Assembly (NCBI GenBank): GCA_963969495.1
Contig: OZ018331.1
Span: 150,040,779-150,104,778 of the forward strand
DNA length: 64,000 bases
From: Ceratothoa steindachneri
Lineage: Eukaryota > Arthropoda > Malacostraca > Isopoda > Cymothoidae
Direction: 5' to 3'
A model generated the notes under the pieces. That model worked only from the letters and a program-made list of their open reading frames with translations, did not search any database and was not told where the DNA came from. Made by a program: the position numbers and the translations under genes. Positions 1-15,500 of the stretch are shown piece by piece (positions within the stretch are counted from its first letter, which is position 1; each line of letters begins with the position of its first letter).

Positions 1-3000
1 CATTTTATGATAACAAAATCGCTATTAAAATTCTCCTGATTCATTTTCTGATAACAAAATCGCTATTAAAATTCTTCTCATTCATTTTATGATAACAAAA
101 TCGCTATTTAAATTCTTCTCATTCATTTTATGATAACAAAATCACTATTAAAATTCTTTTCATTCATTTTATGATAACAAAATCACTATTAAAATTCTCC
201 TGATTCATTTTCTGATAACAAAATCGCTATTAAAATTCTTCTTATTCATTTTATGATAACAAAATCGCTATTAAATTCTTCTCATTCATTTTATGATTAC
301 AAAATCGCTATTAAAATTCTTCTCATTCATTTTATGATAACAAAATCGCTATTAAAATTCTTCACATTCATTTTAGGATAACAAAATCGCTATTAAAATT
401 CTTCGGATTCATTTTATGATAACAAAATCGCTATTAAAATTCTTCTCATTCATTTTATGATAACAAAATCGCTATTAAAATTCTCCGGATTCATTTTATG
501 ATAACAAAATCGCTATTAAAATTCTCCTGATTCATTTTCTGATAACAAAATCGCTATTAAAATTCTTCTCATTTATTTTATGATAACAAAATCGCTATTA
601 AAATTCTTCTCATTCATTTTATGATTACAAAATCGCTATTAAAATTCTTCTCATTCATTTTATGATAACAAAATCACTATTAAAATTCTTCTCATTCATT
701 TTATGATAACAAAATCACTATTAAAATTCTCCTGATTCATTTTCTGATAACAAAATCGCTATTAAAATTCTTCTTATTCATTTTATGATAACAAAATCGC
801 TATTAAATTCTTCTCATTCATTTTATGATTACAAAATCGCTATTAAAATTCTTCTCATTCATTTTATGATAACAAAATCGCTATTAAAATTCTTCACATT
901 CATTTTATGATAACAAAATCGCTATTAAAATTCTCCTCATTCATTTTATGATAACAAAATCGCTATTAAAATTCTTCTCATTCATTTTATGATAACAAAA
1001 TCGCTATTAAAATTCTTCGGATTCATTTTATGATAACAAAATCGCTATTAAAATTCTCCTGATTCATTTTCTGATAACAAAATCGCTATTAAAATTCTTC
1101 TCATTCATTTTATGATAACAAAATCGCTATTAAAATTCTTCTCATTCATTTTATGATTACAAAATCGCTATTAAAATTCTTCTCATTCATTTTATGATAA
1201 AAAAAACGCTATTAAAATTCTTCTCATTCATTTGATGATTACAAAATCGCTATTAAAATTCTTCTCATTCATTTTTTGATAACAAAATCGCTATTAAAAT
1301 TCTTCTCATTCATTTTATGATTACAAAATCGCTATTAAAATTCTTCTCATTCATTTTATGATAACAAAATCACTATTAAAATTCTTCTCATTCATTTTAT
1401 GATAACAAAATCACTATTAAAATTCTCCTGATTCATTTTCTGACAACAAAATCGCTATTAAAATTCTCCTCATTCATTTTATGATAACAAAATCGCTATT
1501 AAATTCTTCTCATTCATTTTATGATTACAAAATCGCTATTAAAATTCTTCTCATTCATTTTATGATTACAAAATCGCTATTAAATTTCTTCGCATTCATT
1601 TTATGATAACAAACCGCTATTAAAATTCTCCTCATTCATTTTATGATAACAAAATCGCTATTAAAATTCTTCTCATTCATTTTATGATAACAAAATCGCT
1701 ATTAAAATTCTTCTCATTCATTTTATGATAACAAAATCGCTATTAAAATTCTCCTGATTCATTTTCTGATAACAAAATCGCTATTAAAATTCTTCTCATT
1801 CATTTTATGATAACAAAATCGCTATTAAAATTCTTCTCATTCATTTTATGATTACAAAATCGCTATTAAAATTCTTCTCATTTATTTTATGATAACAAAA
1901 TCGCTATTAAAATTCTTCTCATTCATTTTATGATTACAAAATCGCTATTAAAATTCTTCTCATTCATTTTATGATAACAAAATCGCTATTAAAATTCTTC
2001 TCATTCATTTTATGATAACAAAATCACTATTAAAATTCTTCTCATTCATTTTATGATAACAAAATCGCTATTAAAATTCTTCTCATTCATTTTATGTTAA
2101 CAAAATCGCTATTAAAATTCTTCTCATTCATTTTATGATTACAAAATCGCTATTAAAATTCTACTCATTTATTTTATGATTACAAAATCGCTATTTAAAT
2201 TCTTCTCATTCATTTTATGATAACAAAATCGCTAATAAAATTCTCCTCATTCATTTTATGATAACAAAATCGCTTTTAAAATTCTTCTTATTCATTTTAT
2301 GATAACAAAATCGCTATTAAAATTCTTCTCATTCATTTTATGATAACAAAATCGCTATTAAAATTCTTCTCATTCATTTTATGATAACAAAATCGCTATT
2401 AAAATTCTTCTCATTCATTTTATGATTACAAAATCGCTATTGAAATTCTTCTCATTCATTTTATGATAACAAAATCGCTATTAAAATTCTTCTCATTCAT
2501 TTCATGATTACAAAATCGCTATTAAAATTCTCCTTATTCATTTTATGATAACAAAATCGCTATTAAAATTCTCCTCATTTATTTTATGATAACAAAATCG
2601 CTATTAAAATTCTTCTCATTCATTTTATGATAAAAAACCGCTATTAAAATTCTTCTCATTCATTTTATGATTACAAAATCGCTATTAAAATTCTTCTCAT
2701 TCATTTTATGATAACAAAATCGCTATTAAAATTCTTCACATTAATTATGATAACAAAATGGCTATTAAAATTCTCCTGATTCATTTTCTGATAACAAAAT
2801 CGCTATTAAAATTCTTCTCATTCATTTTATGATAACAAAACGCTATTAAAATTCTTCTCATTCATTTTATGATTACAAAATCGCTATTAAAATTCTTCTC
2901 ATTCATTTTATGATAACAAAATCGCTATTAAAATTCTTCTCATTCAATTATGATTACAAAATCGCTATTAAAATTCTTCTCATTCATTTTATGATAACAA

Positions 3001-3229
3001 AATCGCTATTAAAATTCTTTTCATTCATTTTATGTTAACAAAATCGCTATTAAAATTCTTCACATTCATTTTATGATTACAAAATCGCTATTAAAATTCT
3101 ACTCATTTATTTTATGATTACAAAATCGCTATTAAAATTCTTCTCATTCATTTTATGATAACAAAATCGCTAATAAAATTCTCCTCATTCATTTTATGAT
3201 AACAAAATCGCTATTAAAATTCTTCTTAT

Positions 3230-6200
3230 TCATTTTATGATAACAAAATCGCTATTAAAATTCTTCTCAATCATTTTATGATAACAAAATCGCTATTAAA
3301 ATTCTTCTCATTCATTTTATGATAACAAAATCGCTATTAAAATTCTTCTCATTCATTTTATGATTACAAAATCGCTATTGAAATTCTTCTCATTCATTTT
3401 ATGATAACAAAATCGCTATTAAAATTCTTCTCATTCATTTCATGATTACAAAATCGCTATTAAAATTCTCCTTATTCATTTTATGATAACAAAATCGCTA
3501 TTAAAATTCTTCTTATTCATTTTATGATAACCAAATCGCTATTAAAATTCTCCTCATTCATTTTATGATAACAAAATCGCTATTAAAATTCTTCTCATTC
3601 ATTTTCTGATAACAAAATCGCTATTAAAATTCTTCTCATTCATTTTACGATTACAAAATCGCTATTAAAATTCTTCTCATTCATTTTATGATAACAAATC
3701 GCTATTGAGGGTCTTGTCTTTCATTTTATGATAATAAAATCGATATTAAAATTCTTCTCATTCATTTTATGATAACAAAATCGCTATTAAAATTCTTCTC
3801 ATTCATTTTATGATAACAAAATCGCTATTAAAATTCTTCTCATTGATTTTATGATTACAAAATCGCTATTAAAATTCTTCTTCTTCATTTTATGATAACA
3901 AAATCGCTATTAAAATTCTTCTCATTCATTTTATGATAACAAAATCGCTATTAAAATTCTTCTCATTCATTTTATGATTACAAAATCGCTTTCAAAATTC
4001 TTCTCATTCATTTTATGATTACAAAATCGCTATTAAAATTCTCCTCATTCATTTTATGATCACAAAATCGCTATTAAAATCCTTCTCATTCATTTTATGA
4101 TAACAAAATCACTATTAAAATTCTCCTCTTCCATTTTATGATAACAAAATCGCTATTAAAATTCTTCTCATTCATTTTCTGATAACAAAATCGCTATTAA
4201 AATTTTCCTCATTTATTTTATGATTACAAAATCGCTATTAAAATTCTCGTCATTCATTTTATGATAACAAAATCGCTGTTAAAATTCTTCTCATTCATTT
4301 TATGATTACAAAATCGCTATTAAAATTCTCCTGATTCATTTTCTGATAACAAAATCGCTATTAAAATTCTTCTCATTCATTTTATGATTACAAAATCGCT
4401 ATTAAAATTCTTTTCATTCATTTTATGATAACAAAATCGCTATTCAAATTCTTCTCATTCATTTTATGATTACAAAATCGCTATTAAAATTTTCCTCATT
4501 CATTTTATGATAACAAAATCACTATTAAAATTCTTATCCTTCATTTTCTGATAACAAAATCGCTATTAAAATTCTCCTCATTCATTTTATGATAACAAAA
4601 TCGCTATTAAAATTCTTATCATTTATTTTCTGATAACAAAATCGCTATTAAAATTCTTCTCATTTATTTTCTGATAACAAAATCAATATTAAAATTCTCC
4701 TGATTCATTTTCTGATAACAAAATCGCTATTAAAATTCTTCTCATTCATTTTATGATAACAAAATCACTATTAAAATTCTTCTCATTCATTTTATGATAA
4801 CAAAATTGCTATTAAAATTCTTCTCATTCATTTTATGATTACAAAATCGCTAATAAAATTCTTCTCATTCATTTTATGATAACAAAATCGCCATTAAAAG
4901 TTTCGGATTCATTTTCTGATAACAAAATCGCTATTAAAATTCTCCTGATTCATTTTCTGATAACAAAATCGCTATTAAAATTCTTCTCATTCATTTTATG
5001 ATAACAAAATCGCTATTTAAATTCTTCTCATTCATTTTATGATAACAAAATCACTATTAAAATTCTTCTCATTCATTTTTTGATAACAAAATCACTATTA
5101 AATTTCTCCTGATTCATTTTCTGATAACAAAATCGCTATTAAAATTCTTCTCATTCATTTTATGATAACAAAATCGCTATTAAATTCTTCTCATTCATTT
5201 TATGATTACAAAATCGCTATTAAAATTCTTCTCATTCATTTTATGATAACAAAATCGCTATTAAAATTCTTCACATTCATTTTATGATAACAAAATCGCT
5301 ATTAAAATTCTCCTCATTCATTTTATGATAACAAAATCGCTATTAAAATTCTTCTCATTCATTTTATGATAACAAAATCGCTATTAAAATTCTTCGGATT
5401 TATTTTATGATTATAAAATCGCTATTAAAATTCTCCTGATTCATTTTCTGATAACAAAATCGCTATTAAAATTCTTCTCATTCATTTTATGATAACAAAA
5501 TCGCTATTAAAATTCTTCTCATTCATTTTATGATTACAAAATCGCTATTAAAATTCTTCTCATTCATTTTATGATAACAAACCGCTATTAAAATTCTTCT
5601 CATTCATTTGATGATTACAAAATCGCTATTAAAATTCTTCTCATTCATTTTATGATTACAAAATCGCTAATAAAATTCTTCTCATTCATTTTATGATTAC
5701 AAAATCGCTATTAAAATTCTTCTCATTCATTTTATGATAACAAAATCACTATTAAAATTCTTCTCATTCATTTTATGATAACAAAATCACTATTAAAATT
5801 TTCCTGATTCATTTTCTGACAACAAAATCGCTATTAAAATTCTCCTCATTCATTTTATGATTACAAAATCGCTATTAAATTTCTTCGCATTCATTTTATG
5901 ATAACAAAATCGCTATTAAAATTCTCCTCATTCATTTTATGATAACAAAATTGCTATTAAAATTCTTCTCATTCATTTTATGATAACAAAATCGCTATTA
6001 AAATTCTTCTCATTCATTTTATGATAACAAAATCGCTATTAAAATTCTCCTGATTCATTTTCTGATAACAAAATCGCTATTAAAATTCTTCTCATTCATT
6101 TTATGATAACAAAATCGCTATTAAAATTCTTCTCATTCATTTTATGATTACAAAATCGCTATTAAAATTCTTCTCATTCATTTTATGATAACAAAATCGC

Positions 6201-9200
6201 TATTAAAATTCTTCTCATTCATTTTATGATTACAAAATCGCTATTAAAATTCTTCTCATTCATTTTATGATAACAAAATCGCTATTAAAATTCTTCTCAA
6301 TCATTTTATGATAACAAAATCGCTATTAAAATTCTTCTCATTCATTTTATGATAACAAAATCGCTATTAAAATTCTTCTCATTCATTTTATGATTACAAA
6401 ATCGCTATTGAAATTCTTCTCATTCATTTTATGATAACAAAATCGCTATTAAAATTCTTCTCATTCATTTCATGATTACAAAATCGCTATTAAAATTCTC
6501 CTTATTCATTTTATGATAACAAAATCGCTATTAAAATTCTTCTTATTCATTTTATGATAACCAAATCGCTATTAAAATTCTCCTCATTCATTTTATGATA
6601 ACAAAATCGCTATTAAAATTCTTCTCATTCATTTTCTGATAACAAAATCGCTATTAAAATTCTTCTCATTCATTTTACGATTACAAAATCGCTATTAAAA
6701 TTCTTCTCATTCATTTTATGATAACAAATCGCTATTGAGGGTCTTGTCTTTCATTTTATGATAATAAAATCGATATTAAAATTCTTCTCATTCATTTTAT
6801 GATAACAAAATCGCTATTAAAATTCTTCTCATTCATTTTATGATAACAAAATCGCTATTAAAATTCTTCTCATTGATTTTATGATTACAAAATCGCTATT
6901 AAAATTCTTCTTCTTCATTTTATGATAACAAAATCGCTATTAAAATTCTTCTCATTCATTTTATGATAACAAAATCGCTATTAAAATTCTTCTCATTCAT
7001 TTTATGATTACAAAATCGCTTTCAAAATTCTTCTCATTCATTTTATGATTACAAAATCGCTATTAAAATTCTCCTCATTCATTTTATGATCACAAAATCG
7101 CTATTAAAATCCTTCTTATTCATTTTATGATAACAAAATCACTATTAAAATTCTCCTCTTCCATTTTATGATAACAAAATCGCTATTAAAATTCTTCTCA
7201 TTCATTTTCTGATAACAAAATCGCTATTAAAATTTTCCTCATTTATTTTATGATTACAAAATCGCTATTAAAATTCTCGTCATTCATTTTATGATAACAA
7301 AATCGCTGTTAAAATTCTTCTCATTCATTTTATGATTACAAAATCGCTATTAAAATTCTCCTGATTCATTTTCTGATAACAAAATCGCTATTAAAATTCT
7401 TCTCATTCATTTTATGATTACAAAATCGCTATTAAAATTCTTTTCATTCATTTTATGATAACAAAATCGCTATTCAAATTCTTCTCATTCATTTTATGAT
7501 TACAAAATCGCTATTAAAATTTTCCTCATTCATTTTATGATAACAAAATCACTATTAAAATTCTTATCCTTCATTTTCTGATAACAAAATCGCTATTAAA
7601 ATTCTCCTCATTCATTTTATGATAACAAAATCGCTATTAAAATTCTTATCATTTATTTTCTGATAACAAAATCGCTATTAAAATTCTTCTCATTTATTTT
7701 CTGATAACAAAATCAATATTAAAATTCTCCTGATTCATTTTCTGATAACAAAATCGCTATTAAAATTCTTCTCATTCATTTTATGATAACAAAATCACTA
7801 TTAAAATTCTTCTCATTCATTTTATGATAACAAAATTGCTATTAAAATTCTTCTCATTCATTTTATGATTACAAAATCGCTAATAAAATTCTTCTCATTC
7901 ATTTTATGATAACAAAATCGCCATTAAAAGTTTCGGATTCATTTTCTGATAACAAAATCGCTATTAAAATTCTCCTGATTCATTTTCTGATAACAAAATC
8001 GCTATTAAAATTCTTCTCATTCATTTTATGATAACAAAATCGCTATTTAAATTCTTCTCATTCATTTTATGATAACAAAATCACTATTAAAATTCTTCTC
8101 ATTCATTTTTTGATAACAAAATCACTATTAAATTTCTCCTGATTCATTTTCTGATAACAAAATCGCTATTAAAATTCTTCTCATTCATTTTATGATAACA
8201 AAATCGCTATTAAATTCTTCTCATTCATTTTATGATTACAAAATCGCTATTAAAATTCTTCTCATTCATTTTATGATAACAAAATCGCTATTAAAATTCT
8301 TCACATTCATTTTATGATAACAAAATCGCTATTAAAATTCTCCTCATTCATTTTATGATAACAAAATCGCTATTAAAATTCTTCTCATTCATTTTATGAT
8401 AACAAAATCGCTATTAAAATTCTTCGGATTTATTTTATGATTATAAAATCGCTATTAAAATTCTCCTGATTCATTTTCTGATAACAAAATCGCTATTAAA
8501 ATTCTTCTCATTCATTTTATGATAACAAAATCGCTATTAAAATTCTTCTCATTCATTTTATGATTACAAAATCGCTATTAAAATTCTTCTCATTCATTTT
8601 ATGATAACAAACCGCTATTAAAATTCTTCTCATTCATTTGATGATTACAAAATCGCTATTAAAATTCTTCTCATTCATTTTATGATTACAAAATCGCTAA
8701 TAAAATTCTTCTCATTCATTTTATGATTACAAAATCGCTATTAAAATTCTTCTCATTCATTTTATGATAACAAAATCACTATTAAAATTCTTCTCATTCA
8801 TTTTATGATAACAAAATCACTATTAAAATTTTCCTGATTCATTTTCTGACAACAAAATCGCTATTAAAATTCTCCTCATTCATTTTATGATTACAAAATC
8901 GCTATTAAATTTCTTCGCATTCATTTTATGATAACAAAATCGCTATTAAAATTCTCCTCATTCATTTTATGATAACAAAATTGCTATTAAAATTCTTCTC
9001 ATTCATTTTATGATAACAAAATCGCTATTAAAATTCTTCTCATTCATTTTATGATAACAAAATCGCTATTAAAATTCTCCTGATTCATTTTCTGATAACA
9101 AAATCGCTATTAAAATTCTTCTCATTCATTTTATGATAACAAAATCGCTATTAAAATTCTTCTCATTCATTTTATGATTACAAAATCGCTATTAAAATTC

Positions 9201-9290
9201 TTCTCATTCATTTTATGATAACAAAATCGCTATTAAAATTCTTCTCATTCATTTTATGATTACAAAATCGCTATTAAAATTCTTCTCATT
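3230..9290. repeat. Higher-order tandem duplication of the 41-bp satellite, period 3030 bp
   Basis: Two consecutive blocks of about 74 monomers carry the same private variants in the same order. GCTATTGAGGGTCTTGTCTT is at 3701 and 6731, CCATTAAAAGTTTCGG at 4891 and 7921, and TTCTTCTCAATC at 3261 and 6291; each pair is exactly 3030 bp apart. A third related block appears at about 17080-20300 with the same internal spacing of 1190 bp between the first two markers (17660 and 18850). The GAGGGTCTTGTC variant also recurs at about 9353 and 9764, a local 0.41-kb repeat. Confidence 0.93.
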
Positions 9291-10559
9291 CATTTTATGA
9301 TAACAAAATCGCTATTAAAATTCTTCTCATTCATTTTATGATAACAAAATCGCTATTGAGGGTCTTGTCTTTCATTTTATGATAATAAAATCGATATTAA
9401 AATTCTTCTCATTCATTTTATGATAACCAAATCGCTATTAAAATTCTCCTCATTCATTTTATGATAACAAAATCGCTATTAAAATTCTTCTCATTCATTT
9501 TCTGATAACAAAATCGCTATTAAAATTCTTCTCATTTATTTTATGATTACAAAATCGCTATTTTAAATTCTCGTCATTCATTTTATGATAACAAAATCGC
9601 TATTAAAATTCTTCTCATTCATTTTATGATAACAAAATCGCTATTAAAATTCTCCTCATTCATTTTATGATAACAAAATCGCTATTAAAATTCTTCTCAT
9701 TGATTTTATGATTACAAAATCGCTATTAAAATTCTTCTCATTTATTTTATGATAACAAAATCGCTATTGAGGGTCTTGTCTTTCATTTTATGATAATAAA
9801 ATCGATATTAAAATTCTTCTCATTCATTTTATGATAACAAAATCGCTATTAAAATTCTTCTCATTCATTTTATGATAACAAAATCGCTATTAAAATTCTT
9901 CTCATTGATTTTATGATTACAAAATCGCTATTAAAATTCTTCTTCTTCATTTTATGATAACAAAATCGCTATTAAAATTCTTCTCATTCATTTTATGATA
10001 ACAAAATCGCTATTAAAATTCTTCTCATTCATTTTATGATTACAAAATCGCTTTCAAAATTCTTCTCATTCATTTTATGATTACAAAATCGCTATTAAAA
10101 TTCTCCTTATTCATTTTATGATCACAAAATCGCTATTAAAATCCTTCTCATTCATTTTATGATAACAAAATCACTATTAAAATTCTCCTCATTCATTTTA
10201 TGATAACAAAATCGCTATTAAAATTCTTCTCATTCATTTTCTGATAACAAAATCGCTATTAAAATTTCCTCATTTATTTTATGATTACAAAATCGCTATT
10301 AAAATTCTCGTCATTCATTTTATGATAACAAAATCGCTGTTAAAATTCTTCTCATTCATTTTATGATTACAAAATCGCTATTAAAATTCTCCTGATTCAT
10401 TTTCTGATAACAAAATCGCTATTAAAATTCTTCTCATTCATTTTATGATTACAAAATCGCTATTAAAATTCTTTTCATTCATTTTATGATAACAAAATCG
10501 CTATTCAAATTCTTCTCATTCATTTTATGATTACAAAATCGCTATTAAAATTCTCCTCA

Positions 10560-12540
10560 TTCATTTTATGATAACAAAATCACTATTAAAATTCTTCTCA
10601 TTCATTTTCTGATAACAAAATCGCTATTAAAATTCTCCTCATTCATTTTATGATAACAAAATCGCTATTAAAATTCTTATCATTCATTTTCTGATAACAA
10701 AATCGCTATTAAAATTCTTCTCATTTATTTTCTGATAACAAAATCAATATTAAAATTCTCCTGATTCATTTTCTGATAACAAAATCGCTATTAAAATTCT
10801 TCTCATTCATTTTATGATAACAAAATCACTATTAAAATTCTTCTCATTCATTTTATGATAACAAAATTGCTATTAAAATTCTTCTCATTCATTTTATGAT
10901 TACAAAATCGCTAATAAAATTCTTCTCATTCATTTTATGATAACAAAATCGCCATTAAAAGTTTCGGATTCATTTTCTGATAACAAAATCGCTATTAAAA
11001 TTCTTCTTATTCATTTTATGATAACAAAATCGCTATTAAAATTCTTCTCATTTATTTTATGATTACAAAATTGCTTTTAAAATTCTTTTCATTCATTTTA
11101 TGATAACAAAATCGCTATTAAAATTCTTCTCATTCATTTTATAATAACAAAATCGCTATTAAAATTCTCCTCGTTCAGTTTATGATAACAAAATCGCTAT
11201 TAAAATTCTTCTCATTCATTTTATAATAACAAAATCGCTATTAAAATTCTTCTCATTCATTTTATGATAACAAAATCGCTATTAAAATTCTCCTGATTCA
11301 TTTTCTGATAACAAAATCGCTATTAAAATTCTTCTCATTCATTTTATGATAACAAAATCGCTATTTAAATTCTTCTCATTCATTTTATGATAACAAAATC
11401 ACTATTAAAATTCTTCTCATTCATTTTATGATAACAAAATCACTATTAAAATTCTCCTGATTCATTTTCTGATAACAAAATCGCTATTAAAATTCTTCTT
11501 ATTCATTTTATGATAACAAAATCGCTATTAAATTCTTCTCATTCATTTTATGATTACAAAATCGCTATTAAAATTCTCCTCATTCATTTTATGATAACAA
11601 AATCACTATTAAAATTCTTCTCATTCATTTTCTGATAACAAAATCGCTATTAAAATTCTCCTCATTCATTTTATGATAACAAAATCGCTATTAAAATTCT
11701 TATCATTCATTTTCTGATAACAAAATCGCTATTAAAATTCTTCTCATTTATTTTCTGATAACAAAATCAATATTAAAATTCTCCTGATTCATTTTCTGAT
11801 AACAAAATCGCTATTAAAATTCTTCTCATTCATTTTATGATAACAAAATCACTATTAAAATTCTTCTCATTCATTTTATGATAACAAAATTGCTATTAAA
11901 ATTCTTCTCATTCATTTTATGATTACAAAATCGCTAATAAAATTCTTCTCATTCATTTTATGATAACAAAATCGCCATTAAAAGTTTCGGATTCATTTTC
12001 TGATAACAAAATCGCTATTAAAATTCTTCTTATTCATTTTATGATAACAAAATCGCTATTAAAATTCTTCTCATTTATTTTATGATTACAAAATTGCTTT
12101 TAAAATTCTTTTCATTCATTTTATGATAACAAAATCGCTATTAAAATTCTTCTCATTCATTTTATAATAACAAAATCGCTATTAAAATTCTCCTCGTTCA
12201 GTTTATTATAACAAAATCGCTATTAAAATTCTTCTCATTCATTTTATAATAACAAAATCGCTATTAAAATTCTTCTCATTCATTTTATGATAACAAAATC
12301 GCTATTAAAATTCTCCTGATTCATTTTCTGATAACAAAATCGCTATTAAAATTCTTCTCATTCATTTTATGATAACAAAATCGCTATTTAAATTCTTCTC
12401 ATTCATTTTATGATAACAAAATCACTATTAAAATTCTTCTCATTCATTTTATGATAACAAAATCACTATTAAAATTCTCCTGATTCATTTTCTGATAACA
12501 AAATCGCTATTAAAATTCTTCTTATTCATTTTATGATAAC
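10560..12540. repeat. Higher-order duplication of the satellite, period about 1023 bp
   Basis: The run from about 10560 to 11580 is repeated immediately downstream. The marker GCCATTAAAAGTTTCGG occurs at 10951 and 11974, and the rare monomer CTCCTCGTTCAGTTTAT occurs once in each block (about 11169 and 12190). Twenty-five monomers make about 1023 bp. This is a second, shorter higher-order unit within the same array and suggests repeated unequal exchange. Confidence 0.85.
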
Positions 12541-15500
12541 AAAATCGCTATTAAATTCTTCTCATTCATTTTATGATTACAAAATCGCTATTAAAATTCT
12601 TCTCATTCATTTTATGATAACAAAATCGCTATTAAAATTCTTCACATTCATTTTAGGATAACAAAATCGCTATTAAAATTCTTCGGATTCATTTTATGAT
12701 AACAAAATCGCTATTAAAATTCTTCTCATTCATTTTATGATAACAAAATCGCTATTAAAATTCTTCGGATTCATTTTATGATAACAAAATCGCTATTAAA
12801 ATTCTCCTGATTCATTTTCTGATAACAAAATCGCTATTAAAATTCTTCTCATTTATTTTATGATAACAAAATCGCTATTAAAATTCTTCTCATTCATTTT
12901 ATGATTACAAAATCGCTATTAAAATTCTTCTCATTCATTTTATGATAACAAAATCACTATTAAAATTCTTCTCATTCATTTTATGATAACAAAATCACTA
13001 TTAAAATTCTCCTGATTCATTTTCTGATAACAAAATCGCTATTAAAATTCTTCTTATTCATTTTATGATAACAAAATCGCTATTAAATTCTTCTCATTCA
13101 TTTTATGATTACAAAATCGCTATTAAAATTCTTCTCATTCATTTTATGATAACAAAATCGCTATTAAAATTCTTCACATTCATTTTATGATAACAAAATC
13201 GCTATTAAAATTCTCCTCATTCATTTTATGATAACAAAATCGCTATTAAAATTCTTCTCATTCATTTTATGATAACAAAATCGCTATTAAAATTCTTCGG
13301 ATTCATTTTATGATAACAAAATCGCTATTAAAATTCTCCTGATTCATTTTCTGATAACAAAATCGCTATTAAAATTCTTCTCATTCATTTTATGATAACA
13401 AAATCGCTATTAAAATTCTTCTCATTCATTTTATGATTACAAAATCGCTATTAAAATTCTTCTCATTCATTTTATGATAACAAAATCGCTATTAAAATTC
13501 TTCTCATTCATTTGATGATTACAAAATCGCTATTAAAATTCTTCTCATTCATTTTATGATAACAAAATCGCTATTAAAATTCTTCTCATTCATTTTATGA
13601 TTACAAAATCGCTATTAAAATTCTTCTCATTCATTTTATGATAACAAAATCACTATTAAAATTCTTCTCATTCATTTTATGATAACAAAATCACTATTAA
13701 AATTCTCCTGATTCATTTTCTGACAACAAAATCGCTATTAAAATTCTCCTCATTCATTTTATGATAACAAAATCGCTATTAAATTCTTCTCATTCATTTT
13801 ATGATTACAAAATCGCTATTAAAATTCTTCTCATTCATTTTATGATTACAAAATCGCTATTAAATTTCTTCGCATTCATTTTATGATAACAAACCGCTAT
13901 TAAAATTCTCCTCATTCATTTTATGATAACAAAATCGCTATTAAAATTCTTCTCATTCATTTTATGATAACAAAATCGCTATTAAAATTCTTCTCATTCA
14001 TTTTATGATAACAAAATCGCTATTAAAATTCTCCTGATTCATTTTCTGATAACAAAATCGCTATTAAAATTCTTCTCATTCATTTTATGATAACAAAATC
14101 GCTATTAAAATTCTTCTCATTCATTTTATGATTACAAAATCGCTATTAAAATTCTTCTCATTTATTTTATGATAACAAAATCGCTATTAAAATTCTTCTC
14201 ATTCATTTTATGATTACAAAATCGCTATTAAAATTCTTCTCTTTATTTTATGATAACAAAATCGCTATTAAAATTCTTCTTATTCATTTTATGATAACAA
14301 AATCACTATTAAAATTCTTCTCATTCATTTTATGATAACAAAATCGCTATTAAAATTCTTCTCATTCATTTTATGTTAACAAAATCGCTATTAAAATTCT
14401 TCTCATTCATTTTATGATTACAAAATCGCTATTAAAATTCTACTCATTTATTTTATGATTACAAAATCGCTATTAAAATTCTTCTCATTCATTTTATGAT
14501 AACAAAATCGCTAATAAAATTCTCCTCATTCATTTTATGATAACAAAATCGCTTTTAAAATTCTTCTTATTCATTTTCTGATAACAAAATCGCTATTAAA
14601 ATTCTTCGGATTCATTTTATGATAACAAAATCGCTATTAAAATTCTCCTGATTCATTTTCTGATAACAAAATCGCTATTAAAATTCTTCTCATTCATTTT
14701 ATGATAACAAAATCGCTATTAAAATTCTTCTCATTCATTTTATGATTACAAAATCGCTATTAAAATTCTTCTCATTCATTTTATGATAACAAAATCGCTA
14801 TTAAAATTCTTCTCATTCATTTGATGATTACAAAATCGCTATTAAAATTCTTCTCATTCATTTTATGATAACAAAATCGCTATTAAAATTCTTCTCATTC
14901 ATTTTATGATTACAAAATCGCTATTAAAATTCTTCTCATTCATTTTATGATTACAAAATCGCTATTAAAATTCTTCTCATTCATTTTATGATAACAAAAT
15001 CGCTATTAAAATTCTTCTCATTCATTTGATGATTACAAAATCGCTATTAAAATTCTTCTCATTCATTTTATGATAACAAAATCGCTATTAAAATTCTTCT
15101 CATTCATTTTATGATTACAAAATCGCTATTAAAATTCTTCTCATTCATTTTATGATAACAAAATCACTATTAAAATTCTTCTCATTCATTTTATGATAAC
15201 AAAATCACTATTAAAATTCTCCTGATTCATTTTCTGACAACAAAATCGCTATTAAAATTCTCCTCATTCATTTTATGATAACAAAATCGCTATTAAATTC
15301 TTCTCATTCATTTTATGATTACAAAATCGCTATTAAAATTCTTCTTATTCATTTTATGATTACAAAATCGCTATTAAATTTCTTCAAATTCATTTTATGA
15401 TAACAAACCGCTATTAAAATTCTCCTCATTCATTTTATGATAACAAAATCGCTATTAAAATTCTTCTCATTCATTTTATGATAACAAAATCGCTATTAAA